Assembly (NCBI RefSeq): GCF_030389965.1
Contig: NZ_CP128400.1
Coordinates: 2,294,001-2,358,000, forward strand
Length of the DNA: 64,000 bases
Direction of reading: 5' to 3'
DNA from: Candidatus Chlorohelix allophototropha
GTDB lineage: Bacteria > Chloroflexota > Chloroflexia > Chloroheliales > Chloroheliaceae
The notes under the pieces were generated by a model. It was not told where the DNA came from, did not search any database, and saw only the letters and a program-made list of their open reading frames with translations. Below are positions 24,130 to 32,552 of this stretch, piece after piece; positions within the stretch are counted from its first letter, which is position 1; each line of letters starts with the position of its first letter. Both the position numbers and the translations under genes were made by a program.

Positions 24130-25203
24130 ATGTGGAATTTACCGAACTTATTGTTCGGATTGTTTAGCCGGGATCTCGGTATAGATCTAGGTACTGCAAA
24201 TACGTTAGTGCATGTGCGCGGCAAGGGTATCGTAATATCAGAACCCAGCTACGTAGCAATTGACAAAAAAACTAAAGAAGTAAAAGCGGTGGGCGCGGAT
24301 GCTAAAGCAATGGCAGGTAAAACACCTGCCAGTATTATCGCAATTCGCCCTCTCCGCGATGGTGTTATCGCAGATTTCGATGTGGTCGAGCAAATGCTCC
24401 ATGAATTTATTCGAAAGGTGCATACCCAAACAGTAGTAGGACCTCGCCCTCGTGTGGTAGTGGGTATTCCCAGTGGTGTAACTGAAGTAGAGAAACGCGC
24501 TGCGCGTGAAGCCTCCTTAAATGCAGGGGCGCGTGAAGCTTACGTGGTGGAAGAACCAATGGCAGCGGCTATCGGGGCAGGTTTGCCGGTAAATGAACCC
24601 ATCGGTAGCATGATTGTGGACATCGGCGGTGGTACAACCGAAGTGGCGGTAATTTCGCTTGGCGGTATCGTCATCAACCACTCATTGCGTACTGCCGGAG
24701 ACGAGATTGACGAAGCCATTATTCAGTATGCCCGCCGTGAGCATAACCTTGTAATCGGTGAGCGCACCGCAGAATCTGCCAAAATTGCCTGTGGTAGCGC
24801 CTATCCTTTGGATTTGGAGTTGCGTTTTACCTTACGCGGTCGCGATGTGCTTACCGGCTTACCAAAAGCAGTCGAGTTGAGCAGCGTGGAATTGCGTGAA
24901 GCAATTGCAGGACCTGTAAATAGCATCGTTGAAACCGTGAAGCTGGCGTTGGAAGAAACCCCTCCGGAACTTGTCGCGGATATTATGGAACGTGGCATTA
25001 CGCTGGCAGGTGGTGGCGCTTTGTTGCTTGGTCTGGACAGGCGTTTACAAATGGAAACTAAAATGCCTGTTTACGTGGCAGATGACCCTTTAACCTGTGT
25101 AGTGCGCGGAACCGGTATTATGGTGGAAAGCCTTGAAGATGAAAAATACCGCCGTATTATCGCCGCCAGCCAGGAAGGTCGTCGCCTGAAGTACTCACGA
25201 TAG
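24130..25203 (+). CDS. mreB: Rod-shape actin homologue MreB
   Basis: A 357-residue bacterial actin that polymerises under the membrane and guides elongation of the cell wall. Actin-fold motifs: phosphate-1 loop DLGIDLGTANTLV, VVVGIPSGVTEVEKRAAREA, EEPMAAAIGAGLP, phosphate-2 loop MIVDIGGGTTEVAVIS and adenosine motif ITLAGGGALLLGLD. The N-terminal LPNLLFGLFSRD is the usual membrane-binding helix. Start ATG 24130 has AGGAG 8 bases upstream. First gene of mreB-mreC-mreD-PBP2; mreC begins one base after its stop. Predicts rod-shaped or filamentous cells. Confidence 0.98.
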   Translation: MWNLPNLLFGLFSRDLGIDLGTANTLVHVRGKGIVISEPSYVAIDKKTKEVKAVGADAKAMAGKTPASIIAIRPLRDGVIADFDVVEQMLHEFIRKVHTQTVVGPRPRVVVGIPSGVTEVEKRAAREASLNAGAREAYVVEEPMAAAIGAGLPVNEPIGSMIVDIGGGTTEVAVISLGGIVINHSLRTAGDEIDEAIIQYARREHNLVIGERTAESAKIACGSAYPLDLELRFTLRGRDVLTGLPKAVELSSVELREAIAGPVNSIVETVKLALEETPPELVADIMERGITLAGGGALLLGLDRRLQMETKMPVYVADDPLTCVVRGTGIMVESLEDEKYRRIIAASQEGRRLKYSR

Positions 25204-25204
25204 T

Positions 25205-26083
25205 ATGCTTCGTAAGCTACGGGCTGATGTTCAGGTTCGGTTTATTTTCTTCGGCGTATTGTTGGTTGCCTCCAGCCTATTGATGGTACTCGACCGAGTC
25301 GGCTTTTTGCGTCCGGTCGAGCAAGTTATTACCGCCCTAACCTCTCCAATTGAACAGGGCGCATATAACCTTGGGCACAACCTCTCAGACCTTTCGACTT
25401 TCTTAAAAGACCTCAATGCTCTGAAAGAAGAAAATAGTCAATTGCGTCAGCAGTTACAGACAGTCCAAGAGGATCGCGCTAAGGCTGCTGATTTGGCAAG
25501 CCAGCTTTTGGAACTAGAAAAAGAACTTGCCTTCAAGAGCAATCCCGAAAACAAACGCTTCCAGACTGTCAGTGCCGATGTAATTAACCGCGACCTCACC
25601 GGCAATAATCAGGCGATTCAAATCAATAAAGGCTCAAACGACAATATTACTAAAGGTATGCCGGTAGTAGATGTCTCCGGGTTTTTGGTTGGGCGGGTGG
25701 AAAAGGTCGAAACGAAACGCTCTACGGTATTGCTCATTACCGATACCGGTATGGCTGCCAATGTTTATAACAAACGTTTCGGACAGAATGGCAAACAGCT
25801 TACTATTAGTAAGAATGCCGATGGTACTGCGGTAGGACAATGGCAGCGCGGTGGGCGTATCACGATTTTCAGAATCAGTAAGGATGCTGATATTAAACCG
25901 GGCGACTACATTTTTACCGATGGTAAGGGCGCGACCTTCCCTGCCGATATTTTGGTCGGTTTCGTAACCGATGTGATAACTTCCGATAGCGCCCCGGATA
26001 AAGAAGCGGTGCTTGCGCCTTCCTCGGATATTGAGCGTATTCAACGTGTGCAGGTTATACTCGGCACAAATGAGACTAATTAA
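25205..26083 (+). CDS. mreC: Rod-shape determining protein MreC
   Basis: A 292-residue bitopic membrane protein of the elongasome. One N-terminal transmembrane helix (about 12-30), a coiled coil (about 60-110; LKEENSQLRQQLQTVQED), then the extracytoplasmic beta-barrel domain with VSADVINRDLTGNNQAIQINKGSNDNITKGMPVVDVSGFLVGRVEKV and LLITDTGMAANV. It links MreB to PBP2 outside the membrane. Length matches the family. It starts immediately after mreB, so translation is coupled. The frame runs on past its stop into mreD without another stop codon. Confidence 0.96.
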   Translation: MLRKLRADVQVRFIFFGVLLVASSLLMVLDRVGFLRPVEQVITALTSPIEQGAYNLGHNLSDLSTFLKDLNALKEENSQLRQQLQTVQEDRAKAADLASQLLELEKELAFKSNPENKRFQTVSADVINRDLTGNNQAIQINKGSNDNITKGMPVVDVSGFLVGRVEKVETKRSTVLLITDTGMAANVYNKRFGQNGKQLTISKNADGTAVGQWQRGGRITIFRISKDADIKPGDYIFTDGKGATFPADILVGFVTDVITSDSAPDKEAVLAPSSDIERIQRVQVILGTNETN

Positions 26084-26119
26084 GGGGAATCAGCCGTTAA
26101 CCCGTATATAGCCGCCATC

Positions 26120-26599
26120 TTGATATTCGTTTTTGTGCTAGTTCAGGCACATTTTTTGCCCGGTTTGTTGCCGGCTCAAAATGACCTACTCCCCGACCTC
26201 TCGTTGTTGTTGGCGATTAGCTGGGGGTTGTTGCTGGAATGGACATGGGCGTTACCGTTAGCATTCTTTACCGGGCTGGCGCTTGATATAAGCTCGGCTT
26301 CGTTGCTGCCCATCGGAATGCAGGCGTTGTTATTCAGCATCGTAATATTATTTGTAACTCTGGTCAGCCAAGATTTTATTCATTCTAGCGCGTTAAGGGC
26401 TGTAACAGTTAGCCTATTTGCGGCTTTGGGCTATCGGATAATGCTATTGCTGGCAGGTCAGTTACTAGGTTATAATACTTTTCAGGTACAAAACTTTACA
26501 CAGGTGGTTCTTCCGGTTTCGTTTATTGATGCGGCTATTATGTTGGGCATCTTTGTGATTGTGCGTCGCTTGAGCAAATATGGCGCATCGCGAGAATGA
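26120..26599 (+). CDS. mreD: Rod-shape determining protein MreD
   Basis: A 159-residue or slightly longer integral membrane protein with five or six hydrophobic helices and a short tail, in the position of mreD. Motifs include LPDLSLLLAISWGLLLEW, LAFFTGLALDISSASLLPIGMQALL and a late AAIMLGIFVIVRRL. The first acceptable codon is TTG at 26120, but it would cut the first helix: codons upstream read VNPYIAAILIFVFVLVQ, a normal MreD start, and GGGG at 26084-26087 is correctly spaced for GTT at 26096. The true start may therefore be non-canonical. It overlaps nothing and PBP2 follows after 3 bases. Confidence 0.88.
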   Translation: MIFVFVLVQAHFLPGLLPAQNDLLPDLSLLLAISWGLLLEWTWALPLAFFTGLALDISSASLLPIGMQALLFSIVILFVTLVSQDFIHSSALRAVTVSLFAALGYRIMLLLAGQLLGYNTFQVQNFTQVVLPVSFIDAAIMLGIFVIVRRLSKYGASRE

Positions 26600-26602
26600 A
26601 GT

Positions 26603-28996
26603 ATGGTTTTACGGCTAGACGAAGACAACCTAACCAGAGATAACGAACGCGAAGAAGATAATTCATCCCGTAAAAAAGTTGGCAAAGCCTTACTGATGAG
26701 CCGAGTTAATTTTTTGCGGGTGGCGCTTATGGGTGGCTTTACCGTATTGGGCTGGAAGCTTTGGGATTTACAGGTTAACACCCCCCCAGAAGAACGCCAG
26801 CTTGCAACCCGTACTCAGGTTCGAGATATTACAATCAAACCACCTCGCGGTGTTATTTATGACCGCTTTGGCAACCCACTAGTTCGTAATAACCCAACTT
26901 ATTCCGTAACAATTACCCGCGCCGGTCTTCCGCCCCGTCTAAGTGATAAAGAGATACAGGCGATGATTAAAGCCGGGAAAAAAGTGGTTGACCCGCGCCA
27001 AGAAGTTTATGATAACCTTGCCCGCTTCCTCGGTATGACTTATGTAATTGGTTGTATCCCCGATCAAATCCTTGATTCCTCCCGGCGCAATGAAACGCTG
27101 AATATTCTCGAACCATATCTTCGAATTTCAGCACAAGATATTGAAAAGAAATTATATCTGCGCAAAGCTCAGAAACTTGCCACCAGCTTTATGTCGTTGT
27201 TGGAGAAAATCCCGCTGGCTGATTACGACCGCTATTTGCCTTTGCGCGATATGCCCGGTGTATATTTTCTAAGTCAGGGTGAGCGGTTAGTGCTGGAAGC
27301 CGAATTCCGTACCGCCGATTTTGAACCGGTGGTAGTGTGGTCTAGTATCAGCCGTGAAGACGCGAATATTCTGGATGAGAAACGCTTGGACTTGCCGGGT
27401 GTAGGCATTTTGCAAGGTTACGTGCGCCAATATGAGCGTCCCGATTTGTTATCGCACTTGTTGGGTTATACGGGCGTGTTGCAGGATAATGATGAATTGG
27501 ATCGCTATAATCGCAAAGCTTCCGGCAACCAACCCGCAGTTTATCCTGATGGTACAGTACCGCGCAAGGTTTATAGCATAGATGACCAAGTTGGCAGGCA
27601 GGGTATTGAGGCATCTATGGAAGAATTCCTGCGGGGCGAAAAGGGCGGGCGCGCCGTTCAAGTCGATAACGCGGGTAACATAGTTCAAACCCTAGCCGGA
27701 AGCGAACAGAAGGCTGTACCGGGGCATAGTGTCTATCTTGCAATAGATCCGAATATACAGGCGGCGGCTACCAAAGCAATTCTCGAAGAGATTGCGGCTG
27801 CTAGCGCGAAAAAACAAGCCAGTAGCCTTACCGGCGCATCTGTAGTGTTGGATGTGGAGACAGGCGAAGTGCTGGCACTCGTTTCTATACCCACCTACAA
27901 TAACAACTTGTTCCGCCCTAATCTCACTACGGCTGAAGACAATGAACTGGCAACTCAGCTAACCGATAAACGCAACCCCTTAATCAATCGCTCTATTCAA
28001 GGGGTGTATTCACCGGGATCAACCTTTAAACTTATCACTTCGTTGGCAGGTTTGAACGAGAACTCTATTAATCTTAGCACGACCTTTGATTGTACCCAAT
28101 ATATCTGGATTCCCAGCAACGTTGGGGATGGGACAAGCCGCGACAAATTTAAGTGTTGGGGTAAGCACGGTAGTGTGAACATAGAAAGCGCAATTACTCA
28201 ATCCTGCGATATTTTCTTTTATAACGTGGCTCAAAACGCCAGTAAAGACGCAGTTACCGGTAAGCAGTTGGCTTATTACACCGCCCCGGACTCCAAAGAC
28301 CCGATAGCTTTCAAGGGAATGGGCATTACCAAACTGCAAAAATATATGGATATGTTCGGACTGGGAAAACAGACCGGCATCGAACTGCCAGATGAATATC
28401 CCGGCTTGCTCCAGACTCCCGAAACTTTCCCCAAAGACCATCAGGGCAACCAGTGGTCGTTGGGTGATACCATTACCACTGCTATCGGGCAAAACGATAC
28501 TCAGATGACACCGCTTCAGGTTTGCCTAATGACCGCAACCATCGCAAACGGTGGTACTCTAATCAGACCGCGCCTTGTTAAGCGGGTGTTGGATAATGCC
28601 GGAAATGAGGTTGTAAAAGATGAGCGTTTCATCATGTCGGTGCTGGAAGTATCACAAACCCACCTGAACACGGTCAAGCGTGGTATGCGCAAAGTAGTGC
28701 TGCCGGGGGGTACTGCCGAAAGCCAGATGGCAAATCAAATGGGTAACCTCACTGTGGCAGGTAAAACCGGTACGGCGGAATATGGCGAATCTTACGGTCA
28801 AGATGCATCTGGCAACCTATTGTTCCCTACTTTGGCGTGGTTTACCTGCTTTGCACCCTATGAGAAACCTCGCTACGCTGTAACCACACTTATTACCACC
28901 GCTGAAAACCAGATTGAAGGTTCAACCTTTGCAGTGCCTGCTGCTAAAAAAATATTACAAGCTTTATTCCCCAAAGAAACCGGGGTAAAAGCTTGA
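26603..28996 (+). CDS. mrdA: Penicillin-binding protein 2 (elongation transpeptidase)
   Basis: A 797-residue class B penicillin-binding protein that cross-links peptidoglycan during elongation. A short charged cytoplasmic tail precedes a TM helix (about 36-52); the dimerisation domain begins with PPRGVIYDRFGNPLVRN; the transpeptidase domain has the SxxK motif S473-T-F-K476 in YSPGSTFKL, a SxD motif S534-C-D (SCN or SCD in relatives), and K721-T-G. It is longer than the usual 600-650 residues because the dimerisation part (about 110-300) carries extra helical segments. Last gene of the mre operon, with its partner MreBCD directly upstream. Confidence 0.95.
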   Translation: MVLRLDEDNLTRDNEREEDNSSRKKVGKALLMSRVNFLRVALMGGFTVLGWKLWDLQVNTPPEERQLATRTQVRDITIKPPRGVIYDRFGNPLVRNNPTYSVTITRAGLPPRLSDKEIQAMIKAGKKVVDPRQEVYDNLARFLGMTYVIGCIPDQILDSSRRNETLNILEPYLRISAQDIEKKLYLRKAQKLATSFMSLLEKIPLADYDRYLPLRDMPGVYFLSQGERLVLEAEFRTADFEPVVVWSSISREDANILDEKRLDLPGVGILQGYVRQYERPDLLSHLLGYTGVLQDNDELDRYNRKASGNQPAVYPDGTVPRKVYSIDDQVGRQGIEASMEEFLRGEKGGRAVQVDNAGNIVQTLAGSEQKAVPGHSVYLAIDPNIQAAATKAILEEIAAASAKKQASSLTGASVVLDVETGEVLALVSIPTYNNNLFRPNLTTAEDNELATQLTDKRNPLINRSIQGVYSPGSTFKLITSLAGLNENSINLSTTFDCTQYIWIPSNVGDGTSRDKFKCWGKHGSVNIESAITQSCDIFFYNVAQNASKDAVTGKQLAYYTAPDSKDPIAFKGMGITKLQKYMDMFGLGKQTGIELPDEYPGLLQTPETFPKDHQGNQWSLGDTITTAIGQNDTQMTPLQVCLMTATIANGGTLIRPRLVKRVLDNAGNEVVKDERFIMSVLEVSQTHLNTVKRGMRKVVLPGGTAESQMANQMGNLTVAGKTGTAEYGESYGQDASGNLLFPTLAWFTCFAPYEKPRYAVTTLITTAENQIEGSTFAVPAAKKILQALFPKETGVKA

Positions 28997-29110
28997 CGGG
29001 ACTTGCCGGGACTCCAGTTCATGCGGTTTAGAAAATAGCCCACAGTATCTCGCTCGGCTTTGTACCGTTTTTGAAGTTGCCTTACTGTGGTTGATATTAT
29101 GAGGTGAAAT

Positions 29111-29842
29111 ATGGCACCCGGCAGCGATAAAAAAAATACCGCCGTAACGATTAAAGGTAATGCTGGCGGCTTGCTGGTTAGATTTCTGGATGATGAAGAA
29201 TATCACTTTTCCCAACTGCTGAATGAGTTTGAAGCTAGGTTAAAGCAATCGGGAAAATTCTTTTTACGCGCCAACACCTCTGTTGATTTGGGTAGGCGAG
29301 AGCTTGACCAATCGGATTTGGAACTATTGCAGGGCTTGATGGCACGTTACGAAATAAAGTTGGAGAAAATAATCAGCGGTTCTAATGCCACCCGCAGTGT
29401 GGCGCGTCACGTTGGGATAGAATATGTTCTGCCCAACCGCGAAAATACTCGCTTACCGCTCCAAACTAGCCGTGAAACCACCGGCGCGTCCTTTGATAAT
29501 GCCGAAGCTTTGTTTGTACGGCGCACCTTGCGCAGCGGGCAACTTCTCAAGCATCACGGTGATATTTGCCTACTGGGGGATTTAAATCCGGGCGCACAGA
29601 TTACGGCAGGCGGAAACGTTATTGTTTGGGGCACGGTGCACGGCGTGATTGAAGCCGGGCTTGACGCTTCTCCTGAGCAGGAAACAGTAGTTTGCGCATT
29701 GCAACTAACCCCAACTTTGTTGCGTATTGGTGAGGTGGTAGCGCGCGCACCTGAAACACGCTCTCGAAACTATCATCCAGAAATTGCCAGAGTCAGCAAC
29801 GGTTCGATTGTAATTGAGCAATGGAAGCCGCCTCGAAAATGA
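29111..29842 (+). CDS. minC: Septum-site determining protein MinC
   Basis: A 243-residue inhibitor of FtsZ assembly. The N-terminal domain contains VRFLDDEEYHFSQLLNEFEARLKQSGKFF; a variable linker (about 100-135) leads to the C-terminal right-handed beta-helix that binds MinD: RRTLRSGQLLKHHGDICLLGDLNPGAQITAGGNVIVWGTVHGVIEAG. Start ATG 29111 is preceded by GAGGTG. It lies 114 bases after PBP2, linking the shape and division-site gene sets. A block of interspersed repeats separates it from minD. Confidence 0.93.
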   Translation: MAPGSDKKNTAVTIKGNAGGLLVRFLDDEEYHFSQLLNEFEARLKQSGKFFLRANTSVDLGRRELDQSDLELLQGLMARYEIKLEKIISGSNATRSVARHVGIEYVLPNRENTRLPLQTSRETTGASFDNAEALFVRRTLRSGQLLKHHGDICLLGDLNPGAQITAGGNVIVWGTVHGVIEAGLDASPEQETVVCALQLTPTLLRIGEVVARAPETRSRNYHPEIARVSNGSIVIEQWKPPRK

Positions 29843-30343
29843 AAGGTAACTACTCAGCCCTTGAGACGAATTAACGAAAAGGGGTGCAGTAACAAGGGGC
29901 TTATGAACTTTAAGAAATTAATCCCTAAATATGGGAGATTTCCGAAGGGCGGTTCTCGAACCGCTACAAATCGGTTCTCATGAGATTTGGTTCGTAGGGG
30001 CGCATCGGGATGCGCCCGCGTTGGATAGGTTTAATTTGAGGGATTCAGGCAGGGCGGTTCGCCTGCGCCCCGTAGAGGGTGCGAACCGCCCACCTGTCCC
30101 CCGGATGGGGGATACAAAAACGATTTTCTTAACGTTTGGGCGAAAGTTGAAAATGGAAATACCGACCTTGCAACAGCTTGGACTAGTTACACTGAAAATT
30201 GACAAAATCAGAACATGGGTACAAAATAGTTAGCTAACTTGAAAAATTGCATTAACGAATTTTAAATTGAAGGTGAAATGCAATCAAGGCGCATATCTTG
30301 TAACCAATATGTAGCCATACTCTACAGGGGAAAGATATAATTT
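29843..30343. repeat. Repeat mosaic between minC and minD
   Basis: About 500 non-coding bases built of repeats: ACTACTCAGCCCTTGAGACG at 29849-29868 (recurs after minD), a segment beginning TTAAGAAATTAATCC at 29910 (recurs at 50,768), palindrome GCGGTTC/GAACCGC at 29949-29964, family A hairpin GGGCGCAT-CGGG-ATGCGCCC at 29998-30017, GGGCGGTTCGC/GCGAACCGCCC at 30052-30091 and TCCCCC/GGGGGA at 30097-30112. The last 200 bases are AT-rich and presumably hold the minD promoter. Confidence 0.75.
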
Positions 30344-31141
30344 ATGCCGGGTAAGGTTATCACAATCACCAGCGGCAAAGGTGGCGTAGGGAAAACTACT
30401 ACCACTGCCAATCTAGGGATGTCGCTGGCGCAATTTGGCAAGAAAGTAGCAGTGGTAGATGCCGATATCGGTTTGCGAAACTTAGATGTGGTTCTTGGTT
30501 TGGAAAACCGGATTGTTTATGACCTTGTAGATGTAGTGGAAGGTCGCGCTCGCTTACGACAGGCGTTGATAAAAGATAAACACACCAACAATCTGTGTTT
30601 GTTACCTGCCGCCCAGACTCGCGACAAAAACGCGGTTAGCCCCGCTCAGATGGCAGATTTATGTCGGCAACTTGCCCTAGAATTTGACTATGTGTTGGTA
30701 GATAGCCCGGCAGGGATTGAGCAAGGCTTCAGGAATGCAATTGCGGGCGCAGATGGTATTTTGATTGTCACTGTACCGGAAGTATCTGCCGTTCGCGATG
30801 CCGATCGCATTATCGGTTTAGTTGAAGCTGCCGAACTCCCCACGCCTGAGTTGATTGTCAATCGACTGAAACCGGCGATGGTGAAGCGCGGTGATATGAT
30901 GAGCGTAGAAGATGTGAAGGAAATTTTGGCTGTGCCTGTAATCGGCATTGTGCCAGAAGATGAGTCAGTGGTGATTTCTACAAACCGCGGTGAAGCGGTA
31001 ATCTTCGATAATACCTCCAGAGCGGGCAAAGCTTTTCAGAACATCGCGCGGCGTTTGATGGGTGAAAGCGTGCCGTTTTTAAGTATAGAAGAGCCAAAAC
31101 AAGGCTTGCTATACCGAATCTTTGGTGGTGACAAAAGATAA
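30344..31141 (+). CDS. minD: Septum-site determining ATPase MinD
   Basis: A 265-residue deviant Walker ATPase that recruits MinC to the membrane. Motifs: GKGGVGKTTTTANLG (signature lysine and P-loop), VVDADIGLRNLDVVLGLENRIVYDLVDV, the Walker B-like YVLVDSPAGIEQGF, and VNRLKP. The C-terminal EPKQGLLYRIFGG forms the amphipathic membrane-targeting helix. Length is standard. Flanked on both sides by the same short repeat (29846-29876 and 31150-31180). With MinC and MinE it forms a complete oscillating or polar division-site system. Confidence 0.97.
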   Translation: MPGKVITITSGKGGVGKTTTTANLGMSLAQFGKKVAVVDADIGLRNLDVVLGLENRIVYDLVDVVEGRARLRQALIKDKHTNNLCLLPAAQTRDKNAVSPAQMADLCRQLALEFDYVLVDSPAGIEQGFRNAIAGADGILIVTVPEVSAVRDADRIIGLVEAAELPTPELIVNRLKPAMVKRGDMMSVEDVKEILAVPVIGIVPEDESVVISTNRGEAVIFDNTSRAGKAFQNIARRLMGESVPFLSIEEPKQGLLYRIFGGDKR

Positions 31142-31489
31142 AATTTTTTGTAGCTACTCAGCCTTTGAGACGAATTAACGCCTGTGCCGCGCCTGTGCCC
31201 CGTATGGGGTATATGGGGTGCAGGGGATTTCCCTGCCGGGGTCATAGGGGTGTCCCCTATAACTCCTCCCGCTCTCCTTTCCCCCTTGAGGGGGTGAGGG
31301 GGTGAATAGGTACAATTTTTATTTATTCAATGGGTACTTTTGGTTTATTATAAAGGGATATTGTTGTTTTAAATATAGTTTGGGTTTATACTAAGTAAAA
31401 TCTGCTGCAAACGTTGAGAGAAAGATTCAACATTATCCCTGCTAAAAGTTTTCCTAGCGTTGCCCGAAAATATTGCCGGGAGGTATCCA
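31142..31489. repeat. Repeats between minD and minE
   Basis: CTACTCAGCCTTTGAGACG (31154-31172) copies the segment after minC. A family B repeat in reverse orientation spans about 31188-31302, with GACCCC-like and CAAGGGG-like cores read on the minus strand. 31303-31480 is AT-rich without a recognisable gene and probably contains the minE promoter; GGGAGG at 31478-31483 is the minE ribosome site. Confidence 0.7.
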
Positions 31490-31756
31490 ATGGGGCTTTT
31501 TGATAAATTGCTTGGTAGGAACATTGGCGGTAAACCTGCCAAAAGCTCTACCGTTGCTAAAGACCGCCTCCAACTTGCCCTAATCTCGGATAGAATCAAA
31601 GTAACTCCAGAACAGATGGAACTCATCAAAGAAGAAATCGTATCTGTTATCAGCCGTCATTTTGATATTGATCGGGAAGCAATGGAAATTACATGGGGCG
31701 ACAAACACGATAAACTAGTGGCTAACATTCCGGTGCGTCGTTCAAGAATGCTATGA
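31490..31756 (+). CDS. minE: Cell division topological specificity factor MinE
   Basis: An 88-residue protein. The N-terminal amphipathic helix MGLFDKLLG targets the membrane; the MinD-contact segment VAKDRLQLALISDRIKVTPEQMELIKEEIVSVISRHFDID and the C-terminal dimerisation part EITWGDKHDKLVANIPVRR are complete. I use ATG 31490, 6 bases after GGGAGG, since the resulting N-terminus is the standard MinE one. It stimulates MinD ATPase and displaces MinC, keeping the division site at midcell. Confidence 0.95.
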   Translation: MGLFDKLLGRNIGGKPAKSSTVAKDRLQLALISDRIKVTPEQMELIKEEIVSVISRHFDIDREAMEITWGDKHDKLVANIPVRRSRML

Positions 31757-31796
31757 GTAATGGGGTTCTGTTTATTATTTACTAGTGAGGCTAAAA

Positions 31797-32276
31797 ATGA
31801 ATAAATTGCAGCCTGATAAAAATCCTGCAACGTTTCCAACTTGGTCTAGGACCGGATTTAGAGTTTTAACCAAAAACATCCGAATCCAAACCCATGGGGA
31901 TGGGGATATTCTGGATATAACCAAACAGGCTCAAGAGCGCATCAGTGAAACAGGGCTTCAAAATGGCACTGTGACTCTGTTTATTCAGGGTTCTACTGCA
32001 GCACTCACTACTATGGAATTTGAACCGGGTTTGATACAGGATTTGACAGCTTTGTTTGAAAAGCTAGCGCCTCGTGAAGCTTACTATAAACATCAAGATC
32101 GCTGGCAAGATGGCAACGGTTTTTCACATATCAGAGCGGCTATGCTAGGTCCCTCTCTCACAGTACCATTTAGCGATGGTTTTTTGACTTTGGGAACGTG
32201 GCAACAAATTATCATTGTTGATTTTGATAATCGCCCGCGACAACGGGAAATTGTATTACAAATTATGGGTGAATAA
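31797..32276 (+). CDS. YjbQ / UPF0047 family protein
   Basis: A 159-residue protein of the YjbQ family, described as having weak thiamine-phosphate synthase activity; the physiological role is uncertain. The family signature is complete: VTLFIQGSTAALTTMEFEPG, YYKHQDRWQDGNGFSHIRAAMLGPSLTVPFSDGFLTLGTWQQIIIVDFDNRPRQREIVLQIMGE, with the histidines and aspartates that form the putative metal site. Start ATG 31797 is 6 bases after GTGAGG. It is the last gene of the plus-strand run from mreB, and a strong terminator follows. Confidence 0.9.
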   Translation: MNKLQPDKNPATFPTWSRTGFRVLTKNIRIQTHGDGDILDITKQAQERISETGLQNGTVTLFIQGSTAALTTMEFEPGLIQDLTALFEKLAPREAYYKHQDRWQDGNGFSHIRAAMLGPSLTVPFSDGFLTLGTWQQIIIVDFDNRPRQREIVLQIMGE

Positions 32277-32283
32277 ATAAATA

Positions 32284-32323
32284 TAAAAAAAGAGGGACGT
32301 AACCGATACGTCCCTCTTTTTTT
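32284..32323. terminator. Strong bidirectional terminator
   Basis: AGAGGGACGTA (32291-32301) pairs perfectly with TACGTCCCTCT (32307-32317) around ACCGA, flanked by A and T runs. It ends the convergent yjbQ-type and 75-residue protein genes; the latter's stop codon sits in the T run. Confidence 0.95.
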
Positions 32324-32549
32324 ATGCGTCTCGACCTATCCAGAAATAATTTTGAGGCACATTCTTTGCCGTTTTAACCTCTATCTCAAGGCTACTGGCT
32401 AAAGTTGTAAAATCTCCCACTTGTACTTTTTCGCTCAACATGCAAAGGCTAGGTTTTTTTCCATACTTCTGCCGATAGCGTAGCACCGCTTCATCAATTT
32501 TTTTGCCTAACGGCTTTTTCGGGTTATCATCAAACCAGACGAAAAACAT
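32322..32549 (-). CDS. Small protein in FtsK-like cluster, unknown
   Basis: A 75-residue basic protein (FVWFDDNPKKPLGKKIDEAVLRYRQKYGKKPSLCMLSEKVQVGDFTTLASSLEIEVKTAKNVPQNYFWIGRDA; read here in fragments: FVWFDDNP, KKIDEAVLRY, NYFWIG). It has a consensus GGGAGGT ribosome site and a 3-base gap from the preceding gene, so I regard it as real. I do not recognise a family. The predicted mixed alpha/beta composition and a YxxKYGxKP motif suggest a small soluble domain. Its placement in operon with a membrane protein and a soluble FtsK-type motor suggests it works with them. Confidence 0.7.
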   Translation of the reverse strand: MFFVWFDDNPKKPLGKKIDEAVLRYRQKYGKKPSLCMLSEKVQVGDFTTLASSLEIEVKTAKNVPQNYFWIGRDA

Positions 32550-32552
32550 TTT

